DNA of 64,000 nucleotides from positions 1-64,000 of the IMG/VR virus record IMGVR_UViG_3300023184_000031. One strand, 5' to 3'. Shown here piece by piece: positions 34,706 to 42,789 of the stretch. The position numbers and the translations under genes are program-made. Position 1 is the stretch's first letter. Every line of letters begins with the position of its first letter. The notes under the pieces were generated by a model that saw only the letters and a list, made by a program, of their open reading frames with translations, searched no databases and was not told the origin of the DNA. The stretch comes from a virus.

Positions 34706-35791
34706 ATGGAAGTTATAGACAAAATATTAAATGAGTGGTCATACCGATGCCACGATGGGATTGTTGATTTAAATGATCCTAATAAATTACCTATTTTGAA
34801 AGAAATAATGATTGAGGAAGATATTGATGATGATATTTTAAATGCTTTAATAAATACAGACGAAGATACTAAAACAAAAGTTTTAAAACTTATTAAAAAA
34901 GTTAATAAAAACTCAATAGGAGATTTAAAACCTATTTTAGATAAAAAAGGTATAGGAATTTTAACTAAAAATGTTATATACGATATTGAAGAAGCAGGGC
35001 AAATAGATGAATTATTAGCATACTTAACTTCTTCTAAACAGATAGATTTAGATCAATTAAAAAGTGATAGTAACTTATTTTCTTTGTTTGAAAAAACAAA
35101 TTTAAGTAAAGAAGCTATTCAAGCCTTAGTAGATACTAGTGGAATTTTAGGTGGTGTTGCTATAGGAAGAGGAGAAGTAGCATTAATTACTTTATTAAAA
35201 GATGCTAAAAGAGCAGAAAAAGGAGATATTCAAATAGGTGATAAAAAAATAGAAATAAAAAATAGAAGTAAAGATACTGGTAGTATATTAGCACCTGAAA
35301 AAGAATCTAGAGGAGGAGCAACTGAAGTAAATAATATGTTAGCAAAAGCTATAGATAATTTATTTACTGATGATCTCTTTAAAAAAGAAATATCAGACAA
35401 TATTTTAAAAAAGAATCAAAAAGGAATAAGATGGCCAAATAAAATAGATATTATGTATAAAGCTTTTTTAGATCAAAATCAAAAAGGCAATACTAAATCT
35501 AGTTTTGAAACAGAATTAAATAAAATATTAAAGGATTTATATAAAGAAAATGCCCCTGATATAAAAGATTATTTAGACGGAAAAAACTTTAACGTAGATA
35601 AATTCAAAATAGACATAGCAAAAAAACTAGCAGAAAAATATTACGATGAATTTAAATTTGATTATATACTTTTTATAAATCCTGATTTAAGTTATTCACT
35701 ATATGAAGAAAATAGTTTTTTAGAAGACATAGGGCAAGAAATAACAGTATCTGGATTTTCAGATTATCTTCCACGATTATATCACAAATAA
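34706..35791 (+). CDS. tagged PD-(D/E)XK-like nuclease candidate
   Basis: 361 residues. Starts MEVIDKILNE|WSYRCHDGIVDL, an N-terminal module shared by other phage proteins. Residues ~154-186 give GRGEVALITLLKDA ... KGDIQIGDKKIEIKNRS: Glu157, Asp174 and E183-I-K185, the E-D-ExK order of PD-(D/E)XK restriction-type nucleases. The rest is Lys-rich helical. If it is packaged, it could attack host DNA or competitors at once after infection. Activity is inferred from motif order only. Confidence 0.55.
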   Translation: MEVIDKILNEWSYRCHDGIVDLNDPNKLPILKEIMIEEDIDDDILNALINTDEDTKTKVLKLIKKVNKNSIGDLKPILDKKGIGILTKNVIYDIEEAGQIDELLAYLTSSKQIDLDQLKSDSNLFSLFEKTNLSKEAIQALVDTSGILGGVAIGRGEVALITLLKDAKRAEKGDIQIGDKKIEIKNRSKDTGSILAPEKESRGGATEVNNMLAKAIDNLFTDDLFKKEISDNILKKNQKGIRWPNKIDIMYKAFLDQNQKGNTKSSFETELNKILKDLYKENAPDIKDYLDGKNFNVDKFKIDIAKKLAEKYYDEFKFDYILFINPDLSYSLYEENSFLEDIGQEITVSGFSDYLPRLYHK

Positions 35792-35805
35792 CTCAAAATA
35801 CAACA

Positions 35806-36045
35806 ATGACACAATTTAACCCCTCAGACAAAATAACAGTAGATATACCCTTATTTATACGCCTATTAGAATACGCTCGTGAAGACGCTAAAACCGATAT
35901 GGATTTACATAACGTAGCTGAAAACGCTATCAAATTAAGTGAAACAGGTAAAACATTAACTATGACTCAATACGATAATATAGTTAAAAACCCACAACAA
36001 GAATTAAAAGAACGCTTAAAAAAACTAGCCAATATAATTGGATAA
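35806..36045 (+). CDS. small helical protein ending in LANII
   Basis: 79 residues: DIPLFIRLLEYAREDAKTDM and DLHNVAENAIKLSE, closing with ERLKKLANIIG. The ending resembles the RMQKLANIIK end of the scaffold protein at 51756. Not recognised functionally. Followed by a hairpin and an early-type promoter. Confidence 0.55.
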   Translation: MTQFNPSDKITVDIPLFIRLLEYAREDAKTDMDLHNVAENAIKLSETGKTLTMTQYDNIVKNPQQELKERLKKLANIIG

Positions 36046-36098
36046 CATATAGAATAGATTCATAGCCTATTCGCTTTAAAACAATATTATGCAGCTGT

Positions 36099-36119
36099 GG
36101 CGCACTCAAAAGGTGCGCC
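36099..36119 (+). terminator. hairpin, probable terminator
   Basis: GGCGCAC (36099-36105) pairs with GTGCGCC (36113-36119). The T run after it is weak. Confidence 0.55.
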
Positions 36120-36131
36120 CTCCCTTTGTTT

Positions 36132-36155
36132 GTCAAAATAAAAATTTTACATTTA
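36132..36155 (+). promoter_or_regulatory. early-type promoter, distal copy
   Basis: GTCAAAA (36132-36138), 9 bases, TACATTTA (36148-36155), then ACG and ATG at 36160. Sets the next two genes apart from their late neighbours. Confidence 0.7.
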
Positions 36156-36159
36156 ACGT

Positions 36160-36639
36160 ATGAATATATTTTACATAAACACAGATCCTGTTACAGCAGC
36201 ACAACAGCTAGCAGACGATCATATTCGTAAAATGCAGATTGAATCTGCACAAATGTGCTGTACCGCTCATTGGGCTTCAGGTAGCGAAGCACCATATAAA
36301 AGAGCACATTTGAATCATCCATCAACTAAATGGGTTAGAGAATCTATACACCACTACAGATGGGTTGTGGAACATGGTTTAGAAGTATGTAATGAATTTA
36401 CTAAGCGTTATGGTAAATTACATAAAACACAAGGTGTATTAGAATGGTGTCGTGATAATGAACCTAGTATTCCTGATAATGGATTTATTGAACCACCACA
36501 ATGTATGCCTGATGAATATAAGAAAGCTAATGCTATAGACGGATACAAGACATACTATATAGAAGATAAAATTAAAAATAAACAACTAACATACAATAAA
36601 TTAAACAATACCCCAGAATGGATAAAAAAATCGTTATAG
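36160..36639 (+). CDS. conserved phage protein of unknown role
   Basis: 159 residues: FYINTDPVTAAQQLADDHIRK, MQIESAQMCCTAHWA, HLNHPSTKWVRES, EFTKRYGKLHKT. This order (DxDPxxAA, HxxK, ESAQ, NHP, W.R, RYGK.HKT) is widespread in phages and usually left unnamed. Any link to DNA-repair glycosylases is only a guess. His/Trp-rich. Overlaps the start of the FAD dehydrogenase gene by 22 bases and shares its promoter. Confidence 0.55.
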   Translation: MNIFYINTDPVTAAQQLADDHIRKMQIESAQMCCTAHWASGSEAPYKRAHLNHPSTKWVRESIHHYRWVVEHGLEVCNEFTKRYGKLHKTQGVLEWCRDNEPSIPDNGFIEPPQCMPDEYKKANAIDGYKTYYIEDKIKNKQLTYNKLNNTPEWIKKSL

Positions 36640-37919
36640 TAGGAGCCGGTGTAGCCGGTATTAACGCAGCAACTAAATTAGTAGATAATGGATATCCCGG
36701 CGAATTAATCACCATTATAGACAAAGGTAATGACCCACACAACCGCTTACCTGAAGAGGTAATGACAGGTATGTTAGGTGCCGGTGGATGGAGTGATGGT
36801 AAATTAACATACCACACAGCAATCGGTGGTCAATTAGCTAAGTATTGTGGTGAAGACAAAGCAATGGAATTGATGGATCAAGTTATTAGCAATTTCAGAC
36901 GCTTTCACCCTAAACCAGAAGAAATATTCTGTTCTGATCCAGTAGCTGAACCAGACTTTATTAAACCATACTTTGGATTACGTTTATTTCCTGTATGGCA
37001 TATTGGAAGTAATTATTTACACGAAATTGCTAAAGCATGGTATCAATATTTGTTAGATAAGGGTGTGAATTTTATGTGGGGTACTGAAGTAACTAGTATT
37101 AATTTTGACTTAAACTTAGTATTATATGGTGTTATCAAAACGGCTGTTGGTAAAGGAATACCATATGACGAATTAATATTTGCTGTAGGAAAATCAGGTA
37201 TTGATTTTGCACAATCATTATCCGACAAATATAAATTACCAACTGAACCTAAATCAGTTCAAATAGGTGTTCGATTTGAAGCACCACAAAAATATTTTCA
37301 AAAATTAATAGACATATCATATGATTTCAAATTATATCAGAAGTATGAAGATGTTTCTCTACGTAGCTTTTGTACTAACAACAATGCCGCTTACGTGGCC
37401 GTGGAGGAAACGTACGGCGATGTTACGTACAACGGCCATGCGAAAAAGGGTGAAGAATTCCGAAACGATATGACCAACTTTGGTATATTGATGGAAATTA
37501 AAGGTATTGAAGATCCATTTAAATGGTCACGTTATGTAGTAGAACAATTACAAGTTGATGGCACTGGATTATATTATTCACCAAATAAAACTCGCAAACC
37601 AGGATTAACATCAGAAGGAGCAATAGTATCATCTTATCAAATAGATGATTTGGAAGAATTTGATGAAGTATTAGGTGAATATGCTGATTATATTACTAAT
37701 TTTATTGACCAAATGGATAAAGTATTCGAATTTGGTAATGATTGGGGTATGTATATTCCTGAAGTAAAATATCTATCACCAGAACCACAAGTAAACCACG
37801 CTAATCTAGCGCTAAATGATTATCCAAATGTACACTTTGTTGGTGACGCGTTAAGCGCTCGCGGTATAACTGTATCAGGTGCACATGGAATTTATGTTGC
37901 TGAATATTTATTAGCATGA
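36618..37919 (+). CDS. FAD-dependent dehydrogenase (COG2509-like)
   Basis: 433 residues. Rossmann motif IVIVGAGVAGINAA (5-18), then GAGGWSDGKLTYH (54-66), the GG.G.SDGKL signature of uncharacterised COG2509 FAD-dependent dehydrogenases. The block SLRSFCTNNNAAYVAVEE matches their redox/Cys region with one Cys kept. C-terminal FAD contact: VHFVGDALSARGITVSGAHG (about 405-424). Unusual as a phage gene; probably a metabolic gene expressed early. A short GC-rich codon patch lies near 37380-37445. Confidence 0.75.
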   Translation: MDKKIVIVGAGVAGINAATKLVDNGYPGELITIIDKGNDPHNRLPEEVMTGMLGAGGWSDGKLTYHTAIGGQLAKYCGEDKAMELMDQVISNFRRFHPKPEEIFCSDPVAEPDFIKPYFGLRLFPVWHIGSNYLHEIAKAWYQYLLDKGVNFMWGTEVTSINFDLNLVLYGVIKTAVGKGIPYDELIFAVGKSGIDFAQSLSDKYKLPTEPKSVQIGVRFEAPQKYFQKLIDISYDFKLYQKYEDVSLRSFCTNNNAAYVAVEETYGDVTYNGHAKKGEEFRNDMTNFGILMEIKGIEDPFKWSRYVVEQLQVDGTGLYYSPNKTRKPGLTSEGAIVSSYQIDDLEEFDEVLGEYADYITNFIDQMDKVFEFGNDWGMYIPEVKYLSPEPQVNHANLALNDYPNVHFVGDALSARGITVSGAHGIYVAEYLLA

Positions 37920-38857
37920 TTAAATTAATACCTATTGTTGAAGAAATTCAACAAAAACAATTAGAAGAAGGTTGGAAAGAAAATATAGTAGCCGCTGCTA
38001 TTGCTGCTTCTACACTATTTGGTGGAGTTAAAGGACAAACATCAAATGGTAATATTGGTGATAAAGCTAATATTGAAATGTCTAAACAACAAGGTCCTGG
38101 TCCATTAAATATTAATTTTGGAACAGCATTTTCTAGTGGTCGCTATATAATAAAAGGTGAATCTCAAGGGTCATTAGAAAGTAAATTAGGAGAAATTGTT
38201 AAATATATAGAACAAAATCCAAATGCTGACTATACAATTGAAATTATATCTAGTGAATCACAAGTACCAAATTATGATGCTGAAAAACCAGGCCGTGTTA
38301 AATTAGATACAGGTGAATTAGCTGAAAAAAGAGCAACTGTTCTTGATATCGCTATTAAAGCATTAACTCAAAAGTTAAAAGATGATGGTAAATTAAAAGG
38401 TAATGTTGATATTAAAATATCACCTGTATTAATAGGAAAGGAAAAATTTACACCAGGAGATAATAAGGATGATGCTAAGTATACTAAAGATCAATTTGTT
38501 AAGACTAAGGTAACAGCTAAAGTAAAAGATAAATATGCCTCATATTCAAAAAATGGTGAGAGGATATTTATGAATGGAAAAGCATACGCTATGATATTTT
38601 ATCCAACAGCGGCCACCACAAGTAAATCAAGCGCTGGGCAATTAAATACATCATATCAAGATGTAATTTTAAAGAAAATTGATCTTACAGGATTAGAAAG
38701 AGCAGGAAGAAGTCTCAATACTAAGATTGATGCTCCTAACCAATATACAGCAACATATAATATTCCATGGCAAGAATGGAATACAGCAACAAAGGGAACT
38801 AATACCATCACACAAAATATGATGGATAAATGGGAGCAATTTAAAGTAGCGGATTAA
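37916..38857 (+). CDS. MIKL-tagged OmpA-like protein
   Basis: 313 residues. Tag-like start MIKLIPIVEE. A hydrophobic patch (IVAAAIAASTLFGGV, about 22-36) could span or touch a membrane. The middle resembles an OmpA-like peptidoglycan-binding domain: a strand-helix part (LESKLGEIVKYIEQNP), TIEIISSESQV and GELAEKRATVLDIAIKAL, where OmpA domains have ELSxxRAxxV. The start overlaps the preceding stop (ATGA). A packaged envelope-interacting protein is plausible. Confidence 0.5.
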   Translation: MIKLIPIVEEIQQKQLEEGWKENIVAAAIAASTLFGGVKGQTSNGNIGDKANIEMSKQQGPGPLNINFGTAFSSGRYIIKGESQGSLESKLGEIVKYIEQNPNADYTIEIISSESQVPNYDAEKPGRVKLDTGELAEKRATVLDIAIKALTQKLKDDGKLKGNVDIKISPVLIGKEKFTPGDNKDDAKYTKDQFVKTKVTAKVKDKYASYSKNGERIFMNGKAYAMIFYPTAATTSKSSAGQLNTSYQDVILKKIDLTGLERAGRSLNTKIDAPNQYTATYNIPWQEWNTATKGTNTITQNMMDKWEQFKVAD

Positions 38858-39036
38858 TCTTTAATATAACCATGAGCTTTTAAACTATCTATAGCAGCTT
38901 TAACAGCCCTATTAACAGTTGAATCAGTATTAGCACTAACTTTAGTTGTTTTTACTGATTTTTTTCTTGGTTGTTTTGTTTGTGCACAACTAGTTGTTGT
39001 AATTACAAGCGTTAAAATTAAGATTATATATTTCAT
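38854..39036 (-). CDS. minus-strand mini-lipoprotein
   Basis: 60 residues, the only convincing minus-strand gene. Signal peptide MKYIILILTLVITT and lipobox TTTSC (Cys17), followed by AQTKQPRKKS; soluble tail with ALKAHGYIKD-like end. Supported by an early-type promoter in the same orientation upstream. Overlaps the end of the + strand gene by 4 bases. A late insertion (moron-like) is likely. Confidence 0.65.
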   Translation of the reverse strand: MKYIILILTLVITTTSCAQTKQPRKKSVKTTKVSANTDSTVNRAVKAAIDSLKAHGYIKD

Positions 39037-39054
39037 ATGTTATGTTTTATACCG

Positions 39055-39078
39055 TAACGATAATATATGGGTTTTGCC
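39055..39078 (-). promoter_or_regulatory. early-type promoter on the minus strand
   Basis: Read on the minus strand: GGCAAAA (39078-39072), 9 bases, TATCGTTA (39062-39055). Serves the lipoprotein. A late element for the + strand begins 8 bases away. Confidence 0.7.
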
Positions 39079-39085
39079 CCTTCTA

Positions 39086-39094
39086 ATATTTATT
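39086..39094 (+). promoter_or_regulatory. late-type promoter element
   Basis: ATATTTATT 15 bases before the ATG at 39110; back to back with the minus-strand early-type promoter. Confidence 0.65.
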
Positions 39095-39109
39095 ATAAAT
39101 ACTTATATA

Positions 39110-39550
39110 ATGACGAAACAACAATTGCGCGAAGCTATCCGCAAAATAATTAGACAAGAACTAAACGAAGACTCAAAAGCAATTCCTAATCCTAACGCCG
39201 GTAAATGGAGAATAGTAGGTCTTGAAACTGGAAATATTTATCCTAATCAAGGAGCGTTTTACGGTACTAAAGAAGAAGCGCAAGCTGCTGCTAGAAAATT
39301 AGGTAGAATAAAGGATAGCGGTATTAAGTATGTGCAATTGAAAGACACAATGAAAATGTCTGAAAACGCTCCCGCTCCTGCTAAACCAGCCACAGCACCA
39401 GGTGTTAAAGAACCACCTTCAAAAACACCAGATAAAAAAGAACCACGTCGCCCATTAGGAAATCCTAATGTAAAACCTCAACCAAAGGCGACTATGAAGG
39501 AAGCTGAAATGTTAAAACAAGTAATTAAACGCTTTAAATCTAAAAAGTAA
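39110..39550 (+). CDS. tagged basic protein with Pro-rich linker
   Basis: 146 residues. The start at 39110 is chosen because an earlier in-frame ATG (39074) lies before the late element. Tag-like helix QLREAIRKIIRQELNE|DSK. A small SPOR-like or beta module (KWRIVGLETGNIY, GTKEEAQAAARKLGR) precedes a Pro/Lys-rich linker and a basic helix (LKQVIKRFKSKK). Unknown role; likely virion-internal. Confidence 0.55.
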   Translation: MTKQQLREAIRKIIRQELNEDSKAIPNPNAGKWRIVGLETGNIYPNQGAFYGTKEEAQAAARKLGRIKDSGIKYVQLKDTMKMSENAPAPAKPATAPGVKEPPSKTPDKKEPRRPLGNPNVKPQPKATMKEAEMLKQVIKRFKSKK

Positions 39551-40557
39551 TGGCTCATTTATTAGAAGTAGAATACGAAAAAATATTCAGCCCTAAAACA
39601 ATGGCTGGTCTAAAAGGCAAATCAGGTGAATCATTACGCTCAATGCTTGGTAATAAATCATTAATGCAAACATTAATGAAATCCCAAGAGGTATTAGATG
39701 AAATCATTGATGCTGAAGAAGGATACCGTGATGAACTAGAAATGATAGCAGCTCAAATGGTAACAGATGCATACCCAATTATTGACTACGCTAACATCAG
39801 AATTGATGCTAAAATAGTTACTATGGGTGATCTAGATATCCCACCAACCCCAGGTGAAGTAAGTGTAGAAGATGCACCACCAGAAGCACAACAAGCAAGA
39901 CGTCGTATTATTAATGGTATGACACAAGGAGCATCAATTAGAGGCGCATTTGGATTTATGCTATTCAAAGAATACTTAGATGATATTAATCCAGCATTAG
40001 TAGGAAAATATAATGAAATTCTGAAAATGGCTTTCGGTATTTACGATGATGAAAACGCAATTGCAATGATGTTAGCAGCATTAGCTCAAGGACAAAAAAT
40101 GCAAGGCGGTGAAAGTGAAATGGAATATGATGAAGAAACAGGTCAATTCGTTATTAAAGCTCGCGCTATTTGTTTCCCAATGCTCGTACATGAAATTGTA
40201 AAAGGATTATACGAAATCGTTGGTACAGAAGGATTTGGTGCTGATAAAGAACAAAACCAATCTATTGTAGGTGCTGTAGATAAATTATCTAACGAACCAA
40301 ACGATTTACGCTTTGGTAAATTTCTATACGATGCTATTAGCAAGATATACAATGAAAGTGATGTAGAAGATGCTCGCGTTCGTGAGCTATTCTTTGCAGC
40401 ATTATATAAATTAGATGATACTGAGTTTTTCCCATTTGTTGAAAATGCTGTTAATGATGAACTAACAACAGCTCAAAAACAATGGGCAATAGGTGAAATG
40501 AGAGATATTGAGCGTGACTTACGTAAAGACGATACTGGATTAGAAGATTTGGATTAG
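39550..40557 (+). CDS. conserved phage protein, late region
   Basis: 335 residues, soluble, acidic and mostly helical. Blocks RRRIINGMTQGASIRGAFGF, MLFKEYLDDINPALVGKYNE and GIYDDENAIAMMLAALAQG are the kind conserved between large phages, but no function is attached to them. It might be a virion or assembly protein. Overlaps the preceding stop by one base. Confidence 0.55.
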   Translation: MAHLLEVEYEKIFSPKTMAGLKGKSGESLRSMLGNKSLMQTLMKSQEVLDEIIDAEEGYRDELEMIAAQMVTDAYPIIDYANIRIDAKIVTMGDLDIPPTPGEVSVEDAPPEAQQARRRIINGMTQGASIRGAFGFMLFKEYLDDINPALVGKYNEILKMAFGIYDDENAIAMMLAALAQGQKMQGGESEMEYDEETGQFVIKARAICFPMLVHEIVKGLYEIVGTEGFGADKEQNQSIVGAVDKLSNEPNDLRFGKFLYDAISKIYNESDVEDARVRELFFAALYKLDDTEFFPFVENAVNDELTTAQKQWAIGEMRDIERDLRKDDTGLEDLD

Positions 40558-40580
40558 GCAAAATATCTTTTGTACCTTTA
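40557..40580 (+). promoter_or_regulatory. early-type promoter, distal copy
   Basis: GGCAAAA (40557-40563), 9 bases, TACCTTTA (40573-40580). CAAAA/TTTTG inverted repeat ends at 40572, next to the TA box. Confidence 0.7.
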
Positions 40581-40592
40581 CAACAAAAATAT

Positions 40593-40850
40593 ATGAAGGA
40601 AACATTAGAGACGCAGCGTATTGTAACAGCAGATGGCACAGTAGCGCATTATGTTAGTATAAAGGGAGTAAAGAAAATGCATAACTGGGATGGAGCTGCA
40701 TTCCTACCACAAGGTAATAAACGTCAAGCTGAATACTATTTGTTTGGTATTAAACATACTAAAGATGAATGGTTAGATAAGAAAAAGAGTGTTAATGGTG
40801 TACCATTTTATAAAACATCACTTGGAAAAGCAGCAGGAGCAAGAGTATAA
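40593..40850 (+). CDS. small conserved phage protein
   Basis: 85 residues: VAHYVSIKGVKKMHNWDGAA, LPQGNKRQAEYYLFGIKHTK, KSVNGVPFYKTSLGK. Basic, no named family. Under an early-type promoter and followed by a hairpin, so a small early unit among late genes. Confidence 0.6.
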   Translation: MKETLETQRIVTADGTVAHYVSIKGVKKMHNWDGAAFLPQGNKRQAEYYLFGIKHTKDEWLDKKKSVNGVPFYKTSLGKAAGARV

Positions 40851-40856
40851 AAAAAT

Positions 40857-40877
40857 AGAGGATCGTCAAGATCCTCT
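40857..40877 (+). terminator. hairpin, probable terminator
   Basis: AGAGGATC (40857-40864) pairs with GATCCTCT (40870-40877), then a T-rich tail. Confidence 0.65.
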
Positions 40878-40892
40878 TCTTAATTTAACGTT

Positions 40893-41228
40893 ATGATAGA
40901 AAAAAGAGGTAGACCAAAAGAAACAGTTATTGAACCATCACCACGTAAATTTACTAAGGTGTATGAAGATGAAGACATGATTGAAACATGGACTTATAAT
41001 CTAGACATACATCGTGGTCCAATAAGTGTTGATATTAATTATAAAACAGGCGCTGAAAAAGCAATCAAACTACGTGCTAAAGATGCTAAACAAGAAAAGA
41101 AAGCAGCACGTCAAATGAAAAAAATCAACAACAAACAACTCCCAATCACACAACAACAATGGCTTAATCCTGCTAATGGTAAAATGGTAGGATACACACG
41201 AGCTAAAGCACTAAATTTAATAAAATGA
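40893..41228 (+). CDS. small protein with N-terminal AT-hook-like motif
   Basis: 111 residues. Starts MIEKRGRPKETV, an AT-hook core at the very N-terminus. The middle has WTYNLDIHRGPISVDINYK, the end is Lys/Gln-rich (KQEKKAARQMKKINNKQ). Probable DNA-binding; role unknown. Overlaps the kinase gene by 4 bases. Confidence 0.55.
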   Translation: MIEKRGRPKETVIEPSPRKFTKVYEDEDMIETWTYNLDIHRGPISVDINYKTGAEKAIKLRAKDAKQEKKAARQMKKINNKQLPITQQQWLNPANGKMVGYTRAKALNLIK

Positions 41229-41746
41229 AAATAGGACTAACAGGTACAATGTCTGTAGGTAAAACTACACTAGCTAAAGCGTTAGGTGAGCTAGATATGT
41301 TTAAAGATTATCCAGTACAAACTGAACGTAGTAAATATTTGCGCGATTTAGGTATAGCTTTAAATACAGATTCAACATTAAAAGGTCAATTAGTATTTGC
41401 TGCTGAACGCAGTATTGAATTAATGCAGGAAAATATTATTACTGACAGAACATTATATGATGTAACAGCATTTACACTTAGTGCTAAATCAATTGATTGG
41501 TTTGAAAAACGTCGATTTATGGAAATATTGATGTCGCTTCGTAAGGAATATGATGTGATTATTTATGTATCACCTGATGGCGTTGATATAGAGGATAATG
41601 GTGTTCGTGAAACTAATATGGAATATCGCGAACAAATCGATTTTGTTATTAAAGAAATGCTAGTTGAATACCCACCCACTAAACTAATTAAAGTATCAGG
41701 TTCTACAGAAGAACGTATAAACACTATAATTTCACAACTAATTTAA
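41225..41746 (+). CDS. P-loop kinase (AAA_28/NadR-kinase-like)
   Basis: 173 residues. Walker A GTMSVGKTT (7-15), a DRT motif in ITDRTLYDVTAF (about 77), and VIIYVSPDGVD as the beta strand after the lid. The layout fits small AAA_28 NTPases, a group close to the nicotinamide-riboside kinase domain of NadR and to dNMP kinases. Possible substrates are a nucleoside or dNMP. Together with the nucleotidylyltransferase at 26305 it could serve NAD salvage, but this is a guess. Confidence 0.65.
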   Translation: MKIGLTGTMSVGKTTLAKALGELDMFKDYPVQTERSKYLRDLGIALNTDSTLKGQLVFAAERSIELMQENIITDRTLYDVTAFTLSAKSIDWFEKRRFMEILMSLRKEYDVIIYVSPDGVDIEDNGVRETNMEYREQIDFVIKEMLVEYPPTKLIKVSGSTEERINTIISQLI

Positions 41747-41754
41747 TATTTATG
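41746..41754 (+). promoter_or_regulatory. late-type promoter element
   Basis: ATATTTATG just after the kinase stop; supports the start at 41782 rather than 41752. Confidence 0.55.
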
Positions 41755-41781
41755 AATATCACATCACACGAATTAAAAACA

Positions 41782-42789
41782 ATGAAAGTAAAACAATTAC
41801 GTAAATTAATACGCGAAGCAATAACAGAAGTTTTAAATGAAAATATAGCTGTAAAAGTTACTGGAGCTAGTGGAAAATCAGATATAGAAAGTTTTCCTAG
41901 TATGACAGCCGCTAATGATTTAAAATCAAAAAATTCTAATATTAAATCAATAGCAGCTTTAGAAGAAGATAAAATAAATGAAATGGCCCGTATTGCTAAA
42001 GGATTTAGATTAGCAGACCCAGAATTAGATACAACATCTTACACAAAAACTATTAGTGGCACACCACTATCAGCTATACTTGATTATTTTAAAGAAAATC
42101 CAGGTGCTGATATAAAATCAATCCAAACACAATTCAATTTTGTTCGTCCACAAATAGCAAATGGATTAGTTAAAGGTCTATTGGATGCTGGTATATTAAC
42201 TAAATTAACAGCAGGGGGTGAAGTAGTAGCTCCAGTAGAACCAGGTGAAGAAGCACCAGTACAAGCAACTGAACCAGAAGATTTATTCATGGGTAGTGCT
42301 ACAAATCCATTAGCAATGTACTTTGATAATGAACCAAATAATGATGGATCTGAAGATTTTAACAATGAAGAAGAACCAACAGCCGGCGATATAGAACCAA
42401 GCGAACCAATGTCAGCTGCAGGTAGTATGTCTGATGAAGATTATGATGCTTGGATGAAATGGAGTGATTTAAATGATCGTTTAAGTGCTACTAAATCTAA
42501 TATATTAAAAGCTAAGCGTAATAAAGGTGGTAAAATTATGGGAGATATTGGTGATACATCATCAAATGAAATACCTCGTTTAACTACTCTTAAACAATCA
42601 TTAGAAGATAGAATGAATGCTTTGGTAGCAAAATCTAAATATCTTCAAAGTAAAATTGAAAAAGAAACAGGCAAAGCATACGAACCAATTGAAACGGATA
42701 TTGAGGATGAAGAAGATACAATAGATGAAGCATTTAATAGAGAATACGAAATAAGAAAATTACAACATTATGCTGGAATTATTAAATAA
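41782..42789 (+). CDS. tagged winged-helix-like protein
   Basis: 335 residues from the ATG at 41782; the in-frame ATG at 41752 is part of the late element. Tag helix QLRKLIREAITEVLNE|N. Residues ~95-160 look like a winged helix (LSAILDYFKENPGADIKSIQ, NGLVKGLLDAGILTKLTAGG). Acidic linker, a coiled region (about 235-300), and the ending IRKLQHYAGIIK, another LAGI-type end. Probably packaged; may bind DNA. Confidence 0.55.
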   Translation: MKVKQLRKLIREAITEVLNENIAVKVTGASGKSDIESFPSMTAANDLKSKNSNIKSIAALEEDKINEMARIAKGFRLADPELDTTSYTKTISGTPLSAILDYFKENPGADIKSIQTQFNFVRPQIANGLVKGLLDAGILTKLTAGGEVVAPVEPGEEAPVQATEPEDLFMGSATNPLAMYFDNEPNNDGSEDFNNEEEPTAGDIEPSEPMSAAGSMSDEDYDAWMKWSDLNDRLSATKSNILKAKRNKGGKIMGDIGDTSSNEIPRLTTLKQSLEDRMNALVAKSKYLQSKIEKETGKAYEPIETDIEDEEDTIDEAFNREYEIRKLQHYAGIIK

